64,000 nt of DNA from Gigaspora margarita (lineage: Eukaryota; Glomeromycota; Glomeromycetes; Diversisporales; Gigasporaceae), in NCBI GenBank assembly GCA_009809945.1, contig WTPW01000334.1, positions 1 through 64,000 on the forward strand. The letters run 5' to 3'. This document shows, piece after piece, positions 1 to 10,049 of the stretch. The notes under the pieces were generated by a model, which saw only the letters and a program-made list of their open reading frames with translations, made no database searches and was not told where the DNA came from. The stretch's first letter is position 1. Each line of letters begins with the position of its first letter. Made by a program: the position numbers and the translations under genes.

Positions 1-1190
1 CTGGCTTTATATTAACAATAATCAAATAATCTCAAATTTTGCACACAGCTTTCAGTCCTCAACACTCAAATCATTCAGAATCAAAATACTTATGGATGAT
101 CTCCCCTCCCCTCACTTTTACACAAAAGAAACCCTTCATATGGGGTGGGTCAATAGAAAAGGGACAAATCATTTTTAGTAAAATTTTTTTAATTTTTAAA
201 TTAAAATATCTTGACAACTATTTAATCAAATTTGCTAAAAAATTTTTTATTTTAATCTTGAAATTATATAGAATTAAAATAAAAAAAAATTATTAAATTT
301 AATAAGATAGTTGTTAAGATATTTAAGTTTAAAGTCAAGAAAACTTTTACTTAGAAAAAATTTGTCCCTTTTCTATTGACTCACCCCCATATTCCAACAA
401 ATATCACTTATACCAACAAGCAAGTTATGCATTACATTGGATCATATGTCCAACCTGTGAACCCATACTAAAAATCATAGATGATTCACTGACCATGTTT
501 TCAAACCCAACAAAATGAATATTTCACAATCAACTGCTAATGACCTCTATACCCAAATAATACATTTTGATAGTTTACAAATTCATCACTCTCATAACAA
601 ACTCTTATTATTCTCTACTCTAACTGGTCTCATTCCACTAGATATTATTCACACACTAAGCGAATATACAGCATCACAAAAAACTGCAAGAATACTCACT
701 ATTCAACTTTTGCTACACATTAACCAACTTATCTATACAAATATTTGGATTCCATACTGCATTGACAGATCTCAAAATTACCAATTACACCTACAACACC
801 CAACTCCTGCTATCTCCCTGAATTCAATCAGTCAGTCAACAAATTATACACAGGACTATGAATCCACAACACATATTCCTATACTCAAAATAGAAACCTG
901 GCTTATTAAATGGATCAAATACTCCACACACTCTTCTGATATTTTTACATATACACAAATCTAGGTGAGCCTTGGCCACTCTGGTAGGTTTAGGCCGCAG
1001 ATAAGTATTGTAATTTACTTTAGTATATGTCTGAGCTTTATTCTTAGTATTAGATTTAAAAAACGAAAGTTTTTCTAGTATTGTAAAAAGTTTCAATTAA
1101 ATTCAATAAAGATAAGAGCAAGGTTTCACCTTAAATATTAAAAAATAAAAATAAAAATAATAATAGAAATAATAAAACTAATAATAAAAA
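1..1190 (+). pseudogene. 3' remnant of a LINE (end of ORF2 plus 3' tail)
   Basis: An open frame at 515-964 ends in INQLIYTNIWIPYC. This resembles the C-terminal motif of the complete LINE further along (RRAFKRDIWPFRC, near 15130-15180). Upstream, around 50-480, mixed frames hold a short CPTC cysteine pair and RIKILMDDLP-like sequence of the kind found near the LINE C-terminal zinc knuckle. After the stop come a G/C-richer stretch (965-1005), AATAAA-like signals and an A-rich tail near 1140-1190, as expected for a LINE 3' end. No RT domain is present, so the piece is 5'-truncated by the window edge or by decay. A MITE at 141-389 interrupts it. The family assignment is inferred from short motifs and is not certain. 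Confidence 0.42.
141..389. mobile_element. TA-flanked MITE (Tc1/mariner-like ends)
   Basis: The ends are inverted repeats of about 30 bp: the left reads TGGGGTGGGTCAATAGAAAA and the right is its near-perfect reverse complement, ending TTGACTCACCCCCA. The element is flanked by TA at 139-140 and 390-391, the duplication made by Tc1/mariner transposases. The 249-bp body is AT-rich with no coding potential. It lies inside the LINE remnant, so it is the younger insertion. Confidence 0.72.
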
Positions 1191-1513
1191 CTCATTCTAT
1201 AACACTAGTTAAACCCAAGCTTCTATTGGTCTGCATTTCTGATTGGATAAATCAATGATCTTAATGATATTATAAGGTAGCTGCACAATACAGTTGTGCT
1301 AAAACCAGGAACAGAGATTTATTTACTTACAGACTTTCTCATATGCATACATAGTTGTCATAGTTATACATTATAGTATTTGCTATGATCACTGTCATTT
1401 CTGAAATTGATCTCTAGTACCATACATTTATGGCATATCATGTATTTATATATATACGATTTTAGAAATAATTAGACTTAAGGCAATTGCATATTAATGA
1501 TATTTAATTATAA

Positions 1514-1633
1514 TACCATATAATCTTGGAATAACATGCATGGGTGTTATTTCAAAATTTGGCCTAAATTGAGCTTAATTTGGGCTAAATTTTGAAATAA
1601 CATCTCTGTGTGTTATTCTAAGTTTATATGGTA
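1514..1633. repeat. Near-perfect 120-bp palindrome (foldback MITE)
   Basis: The sequence folds on itself over almost its whole length. The left arm begins TACCATATAATCTTGGAATA and the right arm ends in its complement TATTCTAAGTTTATATGGTA, each arm about 50 bp around a short AT-rich centre. There is no coding capacity. It is probably a foldback MITE, but the family is unknown. Confidence 0.6.
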
Positions 1634-1737
1634 AAGGCCGCAAAAAGGCTTAGTAGTTTGATAATTATATTACAAACAACACAACTTAGACAAATTTCAT
1701 GCTTCTTACTCAATCACCCAAAGAATTATACATCCTA

Positions 1738-2007
1738 TAAAAAAAAGTTTCAGAGTTTGTTTAGATTATTATTTTAAAAAATAAGCATTTTTTTGTAATA
1801 GATATTTGAATAAAGATTTTAGAATTTCCTGAATATTTTTTAATTTCCTGATTACCTGAACCTAAAAATTGGAAATACTCAGGAAATAAAAAAAAAATAA
1901 TCAGAAAATTTTAAGGTTTTATTCAGATTTCAACAATAAAAAATGCTCATATTTTAAAATAATAATCAGAACAAACAAAATCCAAATAAAATTTTAACTT
2001 CTTTTTA
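1738..2007. mobile_element. MITE with long inverted repeats
   Basis: Two arms of about 105 bp face each other. TTAGATTATTATTTTAAAAA near 1763 is mirrored by TTTTAAAATAATAATCAGAA near 1953, and TTTCCTGA / TCAGGAAA mark the inner ends. The likely outer ends are TAAAAAA...TTTTTA flanked by TA (1736-1737, 2008-2009). The boundaries are uncertain because they are low in complexity. Confidence 0.5.
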
Positions 2008-2012
2008 TAAGG

Positions 2013-2529
2013 CATTTGGCTCATATAGAGTTTCGTAGATCTATATAGTGACTATTAATTTAGAAATTACATTTTTAAATCAATTGCAAAATGGTATGGT
2101 GGAGCATTATCTTATATTGATTTTTCTTATGTTTTGAAAAGTACTTGACTGGTTTAGACAAGTGGTGAAGCTGAAGTTTTAAAAATTGGCTATAGATTAT
2201 CTAATTCAACAGCCCTAGTCATTTAATATATTGAATTGGAAATGGTTATAGTAGGAGTAAAAAAGTGTATTAATAGTTAATAGTAAAAGTCTGAAGATTT
2301 GGAACCAAAAAAACTTTTATACATAATTTTTATATCGAAATTTAGTAGATATTATAAAATAATTTGAGCCTTAAAAGTAGAGTATACATCTATGATTTAT
2401 AATATTATTTTTGTGGTACAATGGGATTTTATACATAAAATTAAAATACACTATTAATAAAAGTTTTGAAACTACAGTCAATCTTTACCAAAATTGTATA
2501 ATATACAGATTAAACCTCTATTTATAGTA
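2013..2529. other. AT-rich spacer, nothing recognised
   Basis: About 500 bp of AT-rich DNA with stops in all frames. I see no repeat structure, RNA gene or coding signal. Confidence 0.6.
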
Positions 2530-2537
2530 GTAAAATC

Positions 2538-3565
2538 TAGGGTTCCTACAAATCTGGATCAAATCAAACTTTAGGCCAAGTTTGAGTTTGATTTGATTTC
2601 AAATCAAACCCGATCTCAAACTAGCATTAAAAAAAATATTTGAGTTTGATTTGAAGCAAACTTTATAGTTAAATTTGAGTTTGATTTGGGTTTGAGTTTG
2701 AAGTTTGCAAACCAGTTTAGTTTGAATACTGTATATTGCCAAAAATAAGCTACCTCTGAAAATAAACTACACCTCTCTTTTGGTTAAGAAATGCAAAAAC
2801 GTCTTTGACCTAAAAATAAGCTAACCACGATCGATAAAAGTTCCTACATAGTAAAGTCCAAATTTTACTAAGAAAATCAATTAAAGTCGCTTAGGTAAAC
2901 TTATTCAGAAGATCAAAATACATATACTTTAAAATTCACAATAAAATTGAAGAATTTTTTATTAATTGGAATTTAATATTTATGTTTAATGAAGAGATTA
3001 AAATTTTAATAACAAAATATATTTGTTAAAAGTAAAAATTAAAAGTCAAATAATAAAAAGTACTCCTATTTTGATAAACTTTTCTGCATATGTGTATTTG
3101 AGTCTCCCAAACAAGTCTACTTAAGCGCTAATAATCGATTTACATAGTAAAATTTAGACTTTACTATGTAACAACTATTGGCGACTGACCAAAAATTGAT
3201 TATATTTGAAAATAAGCTATCCCAGATTTTTAGTGTCCAAAATCATCCAAAAAAGGTAGCTAATTTTTAGAAACATATAGTATATTTTTATATTTTATAA
3301 AAGTTTACTTAAATACAAAGTAAGAATTAAGAAACTTGTTTAAATTTTAAAAATATATTTATATTATTCAAACTCAAACTAGTTTGCAAACTTAAAATCA
3401 AACTCAAATCAAACTTTGTATGAAATTTGGGTTTGGTTTGAGTTTGATTATTTTTTTATTTGATTTTGGTTTGATTTCAAACTTTATAAAATTTATAGTT
3501 TGAGTTTGGTTTGATTTGGGGTTTGATCAAACTCAAATCAAACCCGATCAAACTTCGGAACTCTA
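2538..3565. mobile_element. hAT-type non-autonomous element with GTTTGATTTG-rich arms
   Basis: The termini are TAGGGTTCC on the left and GGAACTCTA on the right, flanked by the 8-bp duplication GTAAAATC (2530-2537 and 3566-3573). Eight-bp duplications and TAGGG-type ends are hAT features. Both arms (about 2560-2720 and 3370-3560) are built from degenerate repeats of GTTTGATTTG/CAAATCAAAC in opposite orientations. A separate 552-bp element sits in the middle (2729-3280), so the hAT-type part is only about 475 bp. Confidence 0.7.
2729..3280. mobile_element. TA-flanked MITE of the AATAAGCNACC family, copy 1
   Basis: The left end is CTGTATATTGCCAAAAATAA, and the right end is the complement of CTATATGTTTCTAAAAATTA, with TA on both sides (2727-2728, 3281-3282). 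Internal sequence such as AGTAAAATTTAGACTTTACT (near 3147) and the terminal repeat match the 316-bp element at 36033-36348, which defines a family from two copies. It is nested inside the hAT-type element at 2538-3565. There is no coding capacity. Confidence 0.68.
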
Positions 3566-3617
3566 GTAAAATCTTTAGATGTTAATTATTTTTAAAAAAT
3601 ATACTTTCTTATATACA

Positions 3618-3690
3618 GTTAACCCCAAAACTGGTACACATGGTGAATGGGTTTTGTATCAGTTTTGGGGTTATCAGATCTGAAAAGTAT
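3618..3690. repeat. Short hairpin repeat, related copy near 25893
   Basis: A 14-bp stem, TAACCCCAAAACTG / CAGTTTTGGGGTTA, encloses a short loop. The segment through GGTTATCAGATCTGAAAA resembles 25893-25965 (CCCCCAACCTGATATGCATG...). It is probably the end of a MITE family whose other end I could not define. Confidence 0.4.
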
Positions 3691-3699
3691 CATGTAACA

Positions 3700-5340
3700 G
3701 GCAGACTCATATCAACCAATCAAATTACAGAATAAATGTGTAAAAAATTCTCAACTGCTATATGATTGTAAAATAAATTTATGTACTAAAAATTTTAACT
3801 AAAAAGATAAGATTTTTTCACAAATAAAACTTTAATTTTATAGTAATACTATAGTGAACAACAATATTTTAAATAAATAAATAATCAGTCTCTTATTAGT
3901 ATAGAGTATTGAATATCAGATATATCTTGTGTAGTATTTAGATAATAGAATATATAATAATTTAAGTTCATTTTTTGACACCTTATTTCACAATCACTTA
4001 CACAAATTTTGAGTACTATAAATGGCCAGTACCTGGTTTGATATAGTTCATACATGGTTCATAGATTTTAAAGTCTTTAATAATTTATAGTAAATAGCAG
4101 GAAGCAGAAAAATTGAAATATATATACATACATGAATTTGACTTGCAAAGAATAGTTCAAATTTATAACTGCAAATGTTAAATCATATGAGATATAGTAA
4201 ATTTATGCAATTTGATTGGATATGCTTCATATGACATTGTTTAACAAATTGGAAACTTAGATCTAAAGACTAAGTTATAGGATATTGGATATTAATTATG
4301 GAACAGGCATGATAGCTTGATTTTAACCAATTTATGGCAGGTTATTAGTTTGACAGAATCAGTTTTGGAAGGATCGAATGTAGTTAAATTTGCTGGATAG
4401 CTTCAATTTTGCCATAATTACACAAAAAAATAATAGTTAAAATATTTTTAAAACAGGTAATTACCCAATTAGTATGTGTTTACTATATAATCTGTTATAC
4501 AAAAAGATTTGCTATGCATATTATATAATAAATAATTTATAGTTACTCTACCCTTAATATAACAAATCCATCATTAATAAAATTTCCTAATATTAGTAAT
4601 TTTTCATTTTAACTTTTAGTGTTTTAAAGCTGATTTGCTAGCAGTTTAACTAGCTGCTTAGCTTATTAACTAGCTGAAATTTGTTAGATATAAAATTAGA
4701 TACCTATGCAGTTTGAATAATTTTCATTAATTATTTATTTTTGTATAATTTTTTTAATTACTAATTATTAGCCAAGTGGCTAAACCAATAATACTTAATA
4801 ACTTAGCTAAACTATAAAAATATAATTTACTTGAATTGTTATAAACTTATTGTTATAATGCTAATCTAATGCTAAGCTTAATAAGCAAACTAAAATATAA
4901 TAGCTGACCAATTCTCTAAAAGCAAACAGATGCTAAGTTGCATGTGGTTAATTAGCTAATCAAATAGCTTTTAATATGAACAGAAATAACTTGTATCTAC
5001 ATAGGACTTAATGATAGTATAAAGATTAATATAAATATTTTTTTCAATTTTTATTGCTCTATCTCAATTTTATCAATATATGCTTTCCCATCAGAGACCC
5101 TTTTTCAAATCTTGAATTATTTTTTAATTAACTAGCACATAATCATGTGGCAGCTGCTTTGCCAAATATTAACCAACTATATAATTAGATTTGTAGGTGG
5201 CATAATAGCATATAGCACAGTCAAGATTGTTTATAGTCAACATAATTTTAATAAATTGACTAAGCTGATGTTTAAAAATCCGATTAGTGTTTATATCCAA
5301 ATCGACTATTCTTAGTGTATAACATATGTATAATGGACTT
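3700..5340. other. AT-rich spacer, no gene seen
   Basis: About 1.6 kb without a meaningful ORF. There is locally repeated AGCTAAT/CTAGCTGC-like sequence around 4620-4960, but no clear element boundary. Confidence 0.5.
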
Positions 5341-5475
5341 GTTTTAAGCTAACCTTGCATTTTTATGTTTTGGGCTTGCTTTGCTCAGTGGCTTTAAACT
5401 AGCATTTTGGCCTTGCTTTGCTTGGCTGTTTTAAGCTAGCCTTACATTTTTATGCTTTGGCCTCACTTTACTTAG
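5341..5475. repeat. Short imperfect tandem repeat (about 50-bp units)
   Basis: Three degenerate units with the shared core TTTTAAGCTA..CTT.CATTTTTATG.TTTGG.CTTGCTTTGCT. Units 1 and 3 are closest. Units 1 and 3 are about 50 bp and the middle one about 38 bp. Confidence 0.5.
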
Positions 5476-5559
5476 TGGATTTAAATACTATATTTTAGTT
5501 TTTTGTTCATGCCTCTGATACTGGAATTTTTTATTGTCATAATTTTATCAAGAGTTAGA

Positions 5560-6200
5560 GTAAGCTTGCATTAAAATTTTCATGATTTCTACTGAGTTAC
5601 GTAAAAAAATTCTGTAACCCTTACTTGCTATTCTTGTGACCACAATGTAGTTAAGTTGGTTTGTATTAGAATTACCTTGATTTCTATGAGGTTATATTTG
5701 AATTAGTTTACATTAAAGTTATTAGTTCTTTCATAAAGAATTCTGTTGCAAATCCTACCCACTATTTTGGTGACTACAGTATGTGATTAAGGCTAAATTA
5801 GTTTGCAATAAAATTATCATATTAAAATTATTATGATTTCTGTCGTAAAAATTCTGATAAAACATACTATTTTAGCTACCATGGTATCAGTTATAGATAG
5901 TTTGCATTGGTATTGTTTTTTATTTTCCATGTGGTTGAGTGAGTTAATTGCATTAGAATTATATCGCAAGTTAAGAGTTAGCTTGTATTGGAATCATTGT
6001 GAATAACTATAAAAAATTCTGCTATAAACCTATTCAACACATCATGCGTAGTTAGAATTGAGTTTGCATTAACCTGTATTATATAAATTACTGTAAGCTT
6101 GTATTAATTTGCATTGGAATTATGATGGTTTCTATTATAAGTTACTGTAAAAATTTAGTTACAAATCTTACTATTTTGGCAATACACAGTATACAACTCA
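5560..6200. repeat. Degenerate tandem array, roughly 85-100 bp units
   Basis: About six to seven decayed units recur. Their recognisable parts are TTTGCATTA.AATTAT, GATTTCTAT, AAAAATTCTG, CAAACC.TAC, ACTATTTTGG and GACTACAGTAT. Spacing and sequence have drifted, so the array is old. It resembles no known satellite that I can name. Confidence 0.5.
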
Positions 6201-6366
6201 CTAACGCATGTTATTAATGTATATCTCAGTTAATCTAACATTCACAAAGTAAACATAGATGAAATTATAATCCTTATAAAGTTAGCTAATTTAAATATCA
6301 AGTGTTTATGCATATATATGCAAGGTTTGGGCATTATTTTGAATATTAAGATAGGATATGATACAT

Positions 6367-6524
6367 ATTACTTTATTATTTTACTGACAAGTTTTCACTA
6401 ACAATAATTCTAACCTGACCCTAATAATAATGACTAAAATTACTTTGTCTTTGAAATAAACTTTGGTGAAATAGACTTAGTGAAATGAACTTGTCAGTAA
6501 AAATCATTAGTGAAATGTAGTAAT
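6367..6524. repeat. Possible short MITE
   Basis: TTTTACTGACAAGTTTTCAC (about 6376) is mirrored by GTGAAATGAACTTGTCAGTA (about 6480), giving inverted arms of about 35-40 bp. The boundaries and target duplication are unclear. Confidence 0.35.
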
Positions 6525-6537
6525 TGTCAACTCATAC

Positions 6538-6771
6538 TAGGGCGACCTCAAAATTCTGAGTTGGAATGCTTCAGAGTATGTCAGAATCATGGTCTGCTAG
6601 ATCAGAGTTGATCAATTTTGCCCCAAGTTCATAAAAAATTTTACTAATAAATCATATCTATTCATTAAGTAAAAAATGCCTAGCTGATAATTTTGCTATA
6701 GAACCTGCTAACAACTTGCGCTAAACGCTGACCTAGATCTGACGCATCAAACCTGAAATTTTGGGACCCTA
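6538..6771. mobile_element. Probable MITE with TAGGG ends
   Basis: The left end TAGGGCGACCTCAAAATTCT is matched by the complement of the right end (AAATTTTGGGACCCTA). The inner parts continue to match loosely (TTGGAATGC / GCATCAAA). No convincing target duplication was found. Confidence 0.42.
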
Positions 6772-8069
6772 CTTGTAAAATTCAGAAAATGTCAGTGAGT
6801 TGATCAGATTCTTGAGATGGATATGAATAAAAAGGTGCGAAACAGGAATTAATATGGTGGCTAGTAAAAATTTAATAATTTATAGAATAAAAGCAAAACA
6901 GGCATAAAACAGGAATCACTTGGTGGTAAGTAAAGATAATCATATGGAATCAATCTTGGAAATTCCTGGTAACATGTAACTTAATTAAAAATTAATGTAA
7001 ATCATTTTCTTATTAGATCGCAAACATCATACAATTCACACAATTACACATAAATCCAATATACTTGTATAACCAATATAAGAGAATTCAAACTGGTTCC
7101 AAAATTCTAAATCAGCATAAGCAATATTGGCTAGCCCAGTCTATAAACAGTAGAACGTTTAGCAATCTTAAGTAAATTAAATCTAACATTATCATGTGTG
7201 ATAACGATTACACAACAAAATGAGGTTTACAATAAACAAACTTAGCTAACAAAAGAATTCTTCATTTAAGTCTTTTTGCTATTTCTTTAAAGATCAGAGA
7301 TTATCAATTCATCAAGTTAGTAAAAAATCTAAAGAAATAAAAACAAAAATGAAAAAAATAATATTCAAAGTTATAAATTATATAGGTCAAAATATTCATA
7401 AAACTGATAAAAAGACTTAGTTTAATAAGTACCAATCCTATTTTATAAAGGTTATAAAGAACTTTTTTTTCTCTTCCTACTTGTACAAGTATACATATAA
7501 GTATATATATAAGTATACATATAAGTATACATATAAGTATACATATACGTATATGTATACTAGTATAGAAAAACGCAAAAAGCAAATTTTCTTTTTTATA
7601 TATTATGAGAAAATTATTTTGATGATTAAATGCACGAATATAGCACAAATTTCTGCAAGCAGTAGAACTACCAACCATGTATAGTAAAGATTACTTACAC
7701 CACATGAGCTTACATGCCAAACTCATTACATAGCATAACCATCTTTGGTAAAAAGGATCAGGCAAAATTGAATACCCTTAATAATTTGATATCAATTCTA
7801 ATTAACACATTATCAATAACTTTAAAATATCACATTTTATAATACTTATTTTATTGATAAGATTATTCTACAGACAATTATTGTATTTCTCAAATATATG
7901 TCCCTGGGTATTTTCCTAATTCTTAGTTTATACTTGGGTGTCTAAGTATGATGCTATAATGCTTATGTTCTCAAAAAAATATAGTAAATTATACCATTCT
8001 TCTTACAATACACTTCAAAATATATATATACAGATACTTAAATAAAATTTAAAAATTTGAAGACTACAA
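6772..8069. other. AT-rich spacer with a TATACATATAAG microsatellite
   Basis: No gene is recognised. At about 7487-7560 a 12-bp motif (AAGTATACATAT) is repeated about five to six times. Reading frames across it on both strands are products of the repeat. Confidence 0.6.
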
Positions 8070-8077
8070 CTTACAGG

Positions 8078-8354
8078 CAGTGTTGTCACAGGACAGCTTT
8101 GAACAATGGTTTGGACAATTTTGAACAATTTTGAACAATTAAATAAAGTAAAATTACTTAATTTTATTAAGATAATCTATTTTAATTTTAACTGGAATGT
8201 GTTCAGCACCTAAAAAATATATAGTTATATATTTTTTAGATAAATTTATTTATTATTAAAGCCTGGACAAGCTTTGGACAAACTTGGATGTTTGGACAAT
8301 TTTGGACGTGGACAAGCCAAAAAAGGCTATGGACAGCCAAAATGTACAACACTG
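8078..8354. mobile_element. hAT-type MITE with 8-bp target duplication
   Basis: The inverted ends CAGTGTTGTCACAGGACAGC and (complement of the right end) CAGTGTTGTACATTTTGGCT are flanked by exact 8-bp duplications, CTTACAGG, at 8070-8077 and 8355-8362. This is the hAT signature. The 277-bp body has subterminal repeats of TTTGGACAA / TTGAACAATTT on both sides, a common feature of hAT transposase-binding regions, and no coding capacity. Confidence 0.85.
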
Positions 8355-8515
8355 CTTACAGGTATATAAGTCAGAGAAATATTCTAATTTACAAACAAGT
8401 TTACTTCAAAGACAGTATATTTTGGTGATATTTCATATTATAAAGTAATTCTAGTATAGTTGTTAGAATTGGACTTAGAAGATCTTATAATAAAGATTAA
8501 AAAAGAATATTCTAG

Positions 8516-9766
8516 ATGCAGATGGAGATAATCACTACACAATTAGATGCAGTTAAGAATTTTTTGAGCAACCCTGCTGACCACATCCTGAACGCCATTC
8601 TAGCCTTACGATATGAGACAGATAGCAAAGCACAGGAAGCATTTTGTTATCAAATTTATAAACATTGCGCACCCAATTGTTGAGTCAGCAGTTCTAAGAA
8701 TTTTAGAGCTTCAAGATGTAGAAATTCAAAAACAAAAGCATTTAAACAAAGAGTCAGTAGTTAAAGAAAAGGAAATTCTCTTAAACAAAGAAAAAGAAGA
8801 ACGAGAAAAAGAAGTTCGCTTAAACAAAGAAAAAGATGAATGGGAAATAAGAAAATCACAGAAAAAAGAACAAGAATTATTAGAAAAACAGAAAATGCTC
8901 CTTGTTCTGTCTGAAGTAGGATGTACAGATTATGGCATCGAGGAGCAACTTAGCAGCGTCACAAATATAGCAGATGAGAAGCCAATAGTACCTGTTGAAA
9001 ATGACATCTATAAGTCAATTCATGCTCCAAAAAATAGGTCGAATTATAAAGAGGAAATTAAAGAGAGTTTCAAAAATAAAGCTAATTTCAAATCAAAAAA
9101 AGGAAAAGCAGTACTCAGCAGTACTAGTTGCAATACAGAAGGCTTGATGGGGTCATCAAGTTCAGAGCGGGTCCCAGTACAGAACACAGTAAATAGAACA
9201 ACTCGAATCACTTTTTGGAACATGCCAGCAAAGGGTAGAACAACAACCTGCACAAATTCATTAGTAACTTCGGTCAAATTGAAAATTCTCAAAGATTCTT
9301 TAACAGAAATGGTTACTCTAGGCTTGAGCTTGAGGTGAGGCTCTTGTCTAGCAAAACAACTCAACTCCAAAATACTTGGGCACTTCCACAAAACAACGAA
9401 GCTCTAACTCGCATTACAGTAGGAGAGAGAGGCAAGGATCTGCTCAGAGAAAGGTAGAAAATATCAGCAAAATTATGTAGTCTCCCAAAAAACACAAACG
9501 ATGTAATCTTATGGAGACATTTAAAACATGTTAATGCAAAGATGGTACATATCTTCAAAAACAGAAATGGATATCAAAGAGGCTCAGCTTTGGTCGAATT
9601 CGAATGTGAAGAGGACAGATATAAAGCCCTCAAAACCAAGGTCAAATACTTATACACACAGCTTGCCTGGGCCCAAGAAGATGTTAACATAACAAGTACG
9701 GCAAGAAAACAAGAACCAAAAATGGGCATAGCTCATATCCAACAAGCAGAAAACAAAGAAATTTGA
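8516..9766 (+). pseudogene. LINE ORF1 (RNA-binding protein), frameshifted
   Basis: The likely start is the ATG at 8516, which opens MQMEIITTQLDAVKNFLSNP in one frame. That frame ends near 8680, and the conserved-looking continuation runs in the frame of 8613-9338, so there is at least one early frameshift. The middle is a lysine/glutamate-rich coiled-coil segment (LNKEKEEREKEVRLNKEKDE, about 8740-8890). The C-terminal part, about 9470-9680, reads ILWRHLKHVNAKMVHIFKNR then GYQRGSALVEFE, which looks like an RRM fold with an RNP1-like strand. By analogy ORF1 proteins bind the element's RNA and chaperone target-primed reverse transcription. At least one further frame change lies between the coiled coil and the RRM-like part. 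Confidence 0.65.
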
Positions 9767-10049
9767 AAAAAAGTACCTGTACTACACGAAGAGCTAAATG
9801 ACAAAGACTTGTTAATTGAGATCCTCAATAGACTGACCCGTTTAGAGGAATCAAACAGGTCCAACAATCCTGCACAGCCAAATTTTCACATACAGAGAAA
9901 GAGTTACACCCATCAAAAAGAAAATGTCTATAGGAAAAGGGAAAAAATTAGGTACAGAGCAAACCGCTCCTAATTGTAGCCTTGGGTGTCTCTAACGAAT
10001 ACTGCAACACAGAAGAAGGGTGTTGCAGAGAAGAGGAGGAGGAGAGGAG

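Noticed and set aside
7304-7684. Overlapping frames of 124 and 67 residues on opposite strands
   Set aside because: Both run through the TATACATATAAG microsatellite and AT-rich flanks; composition only.
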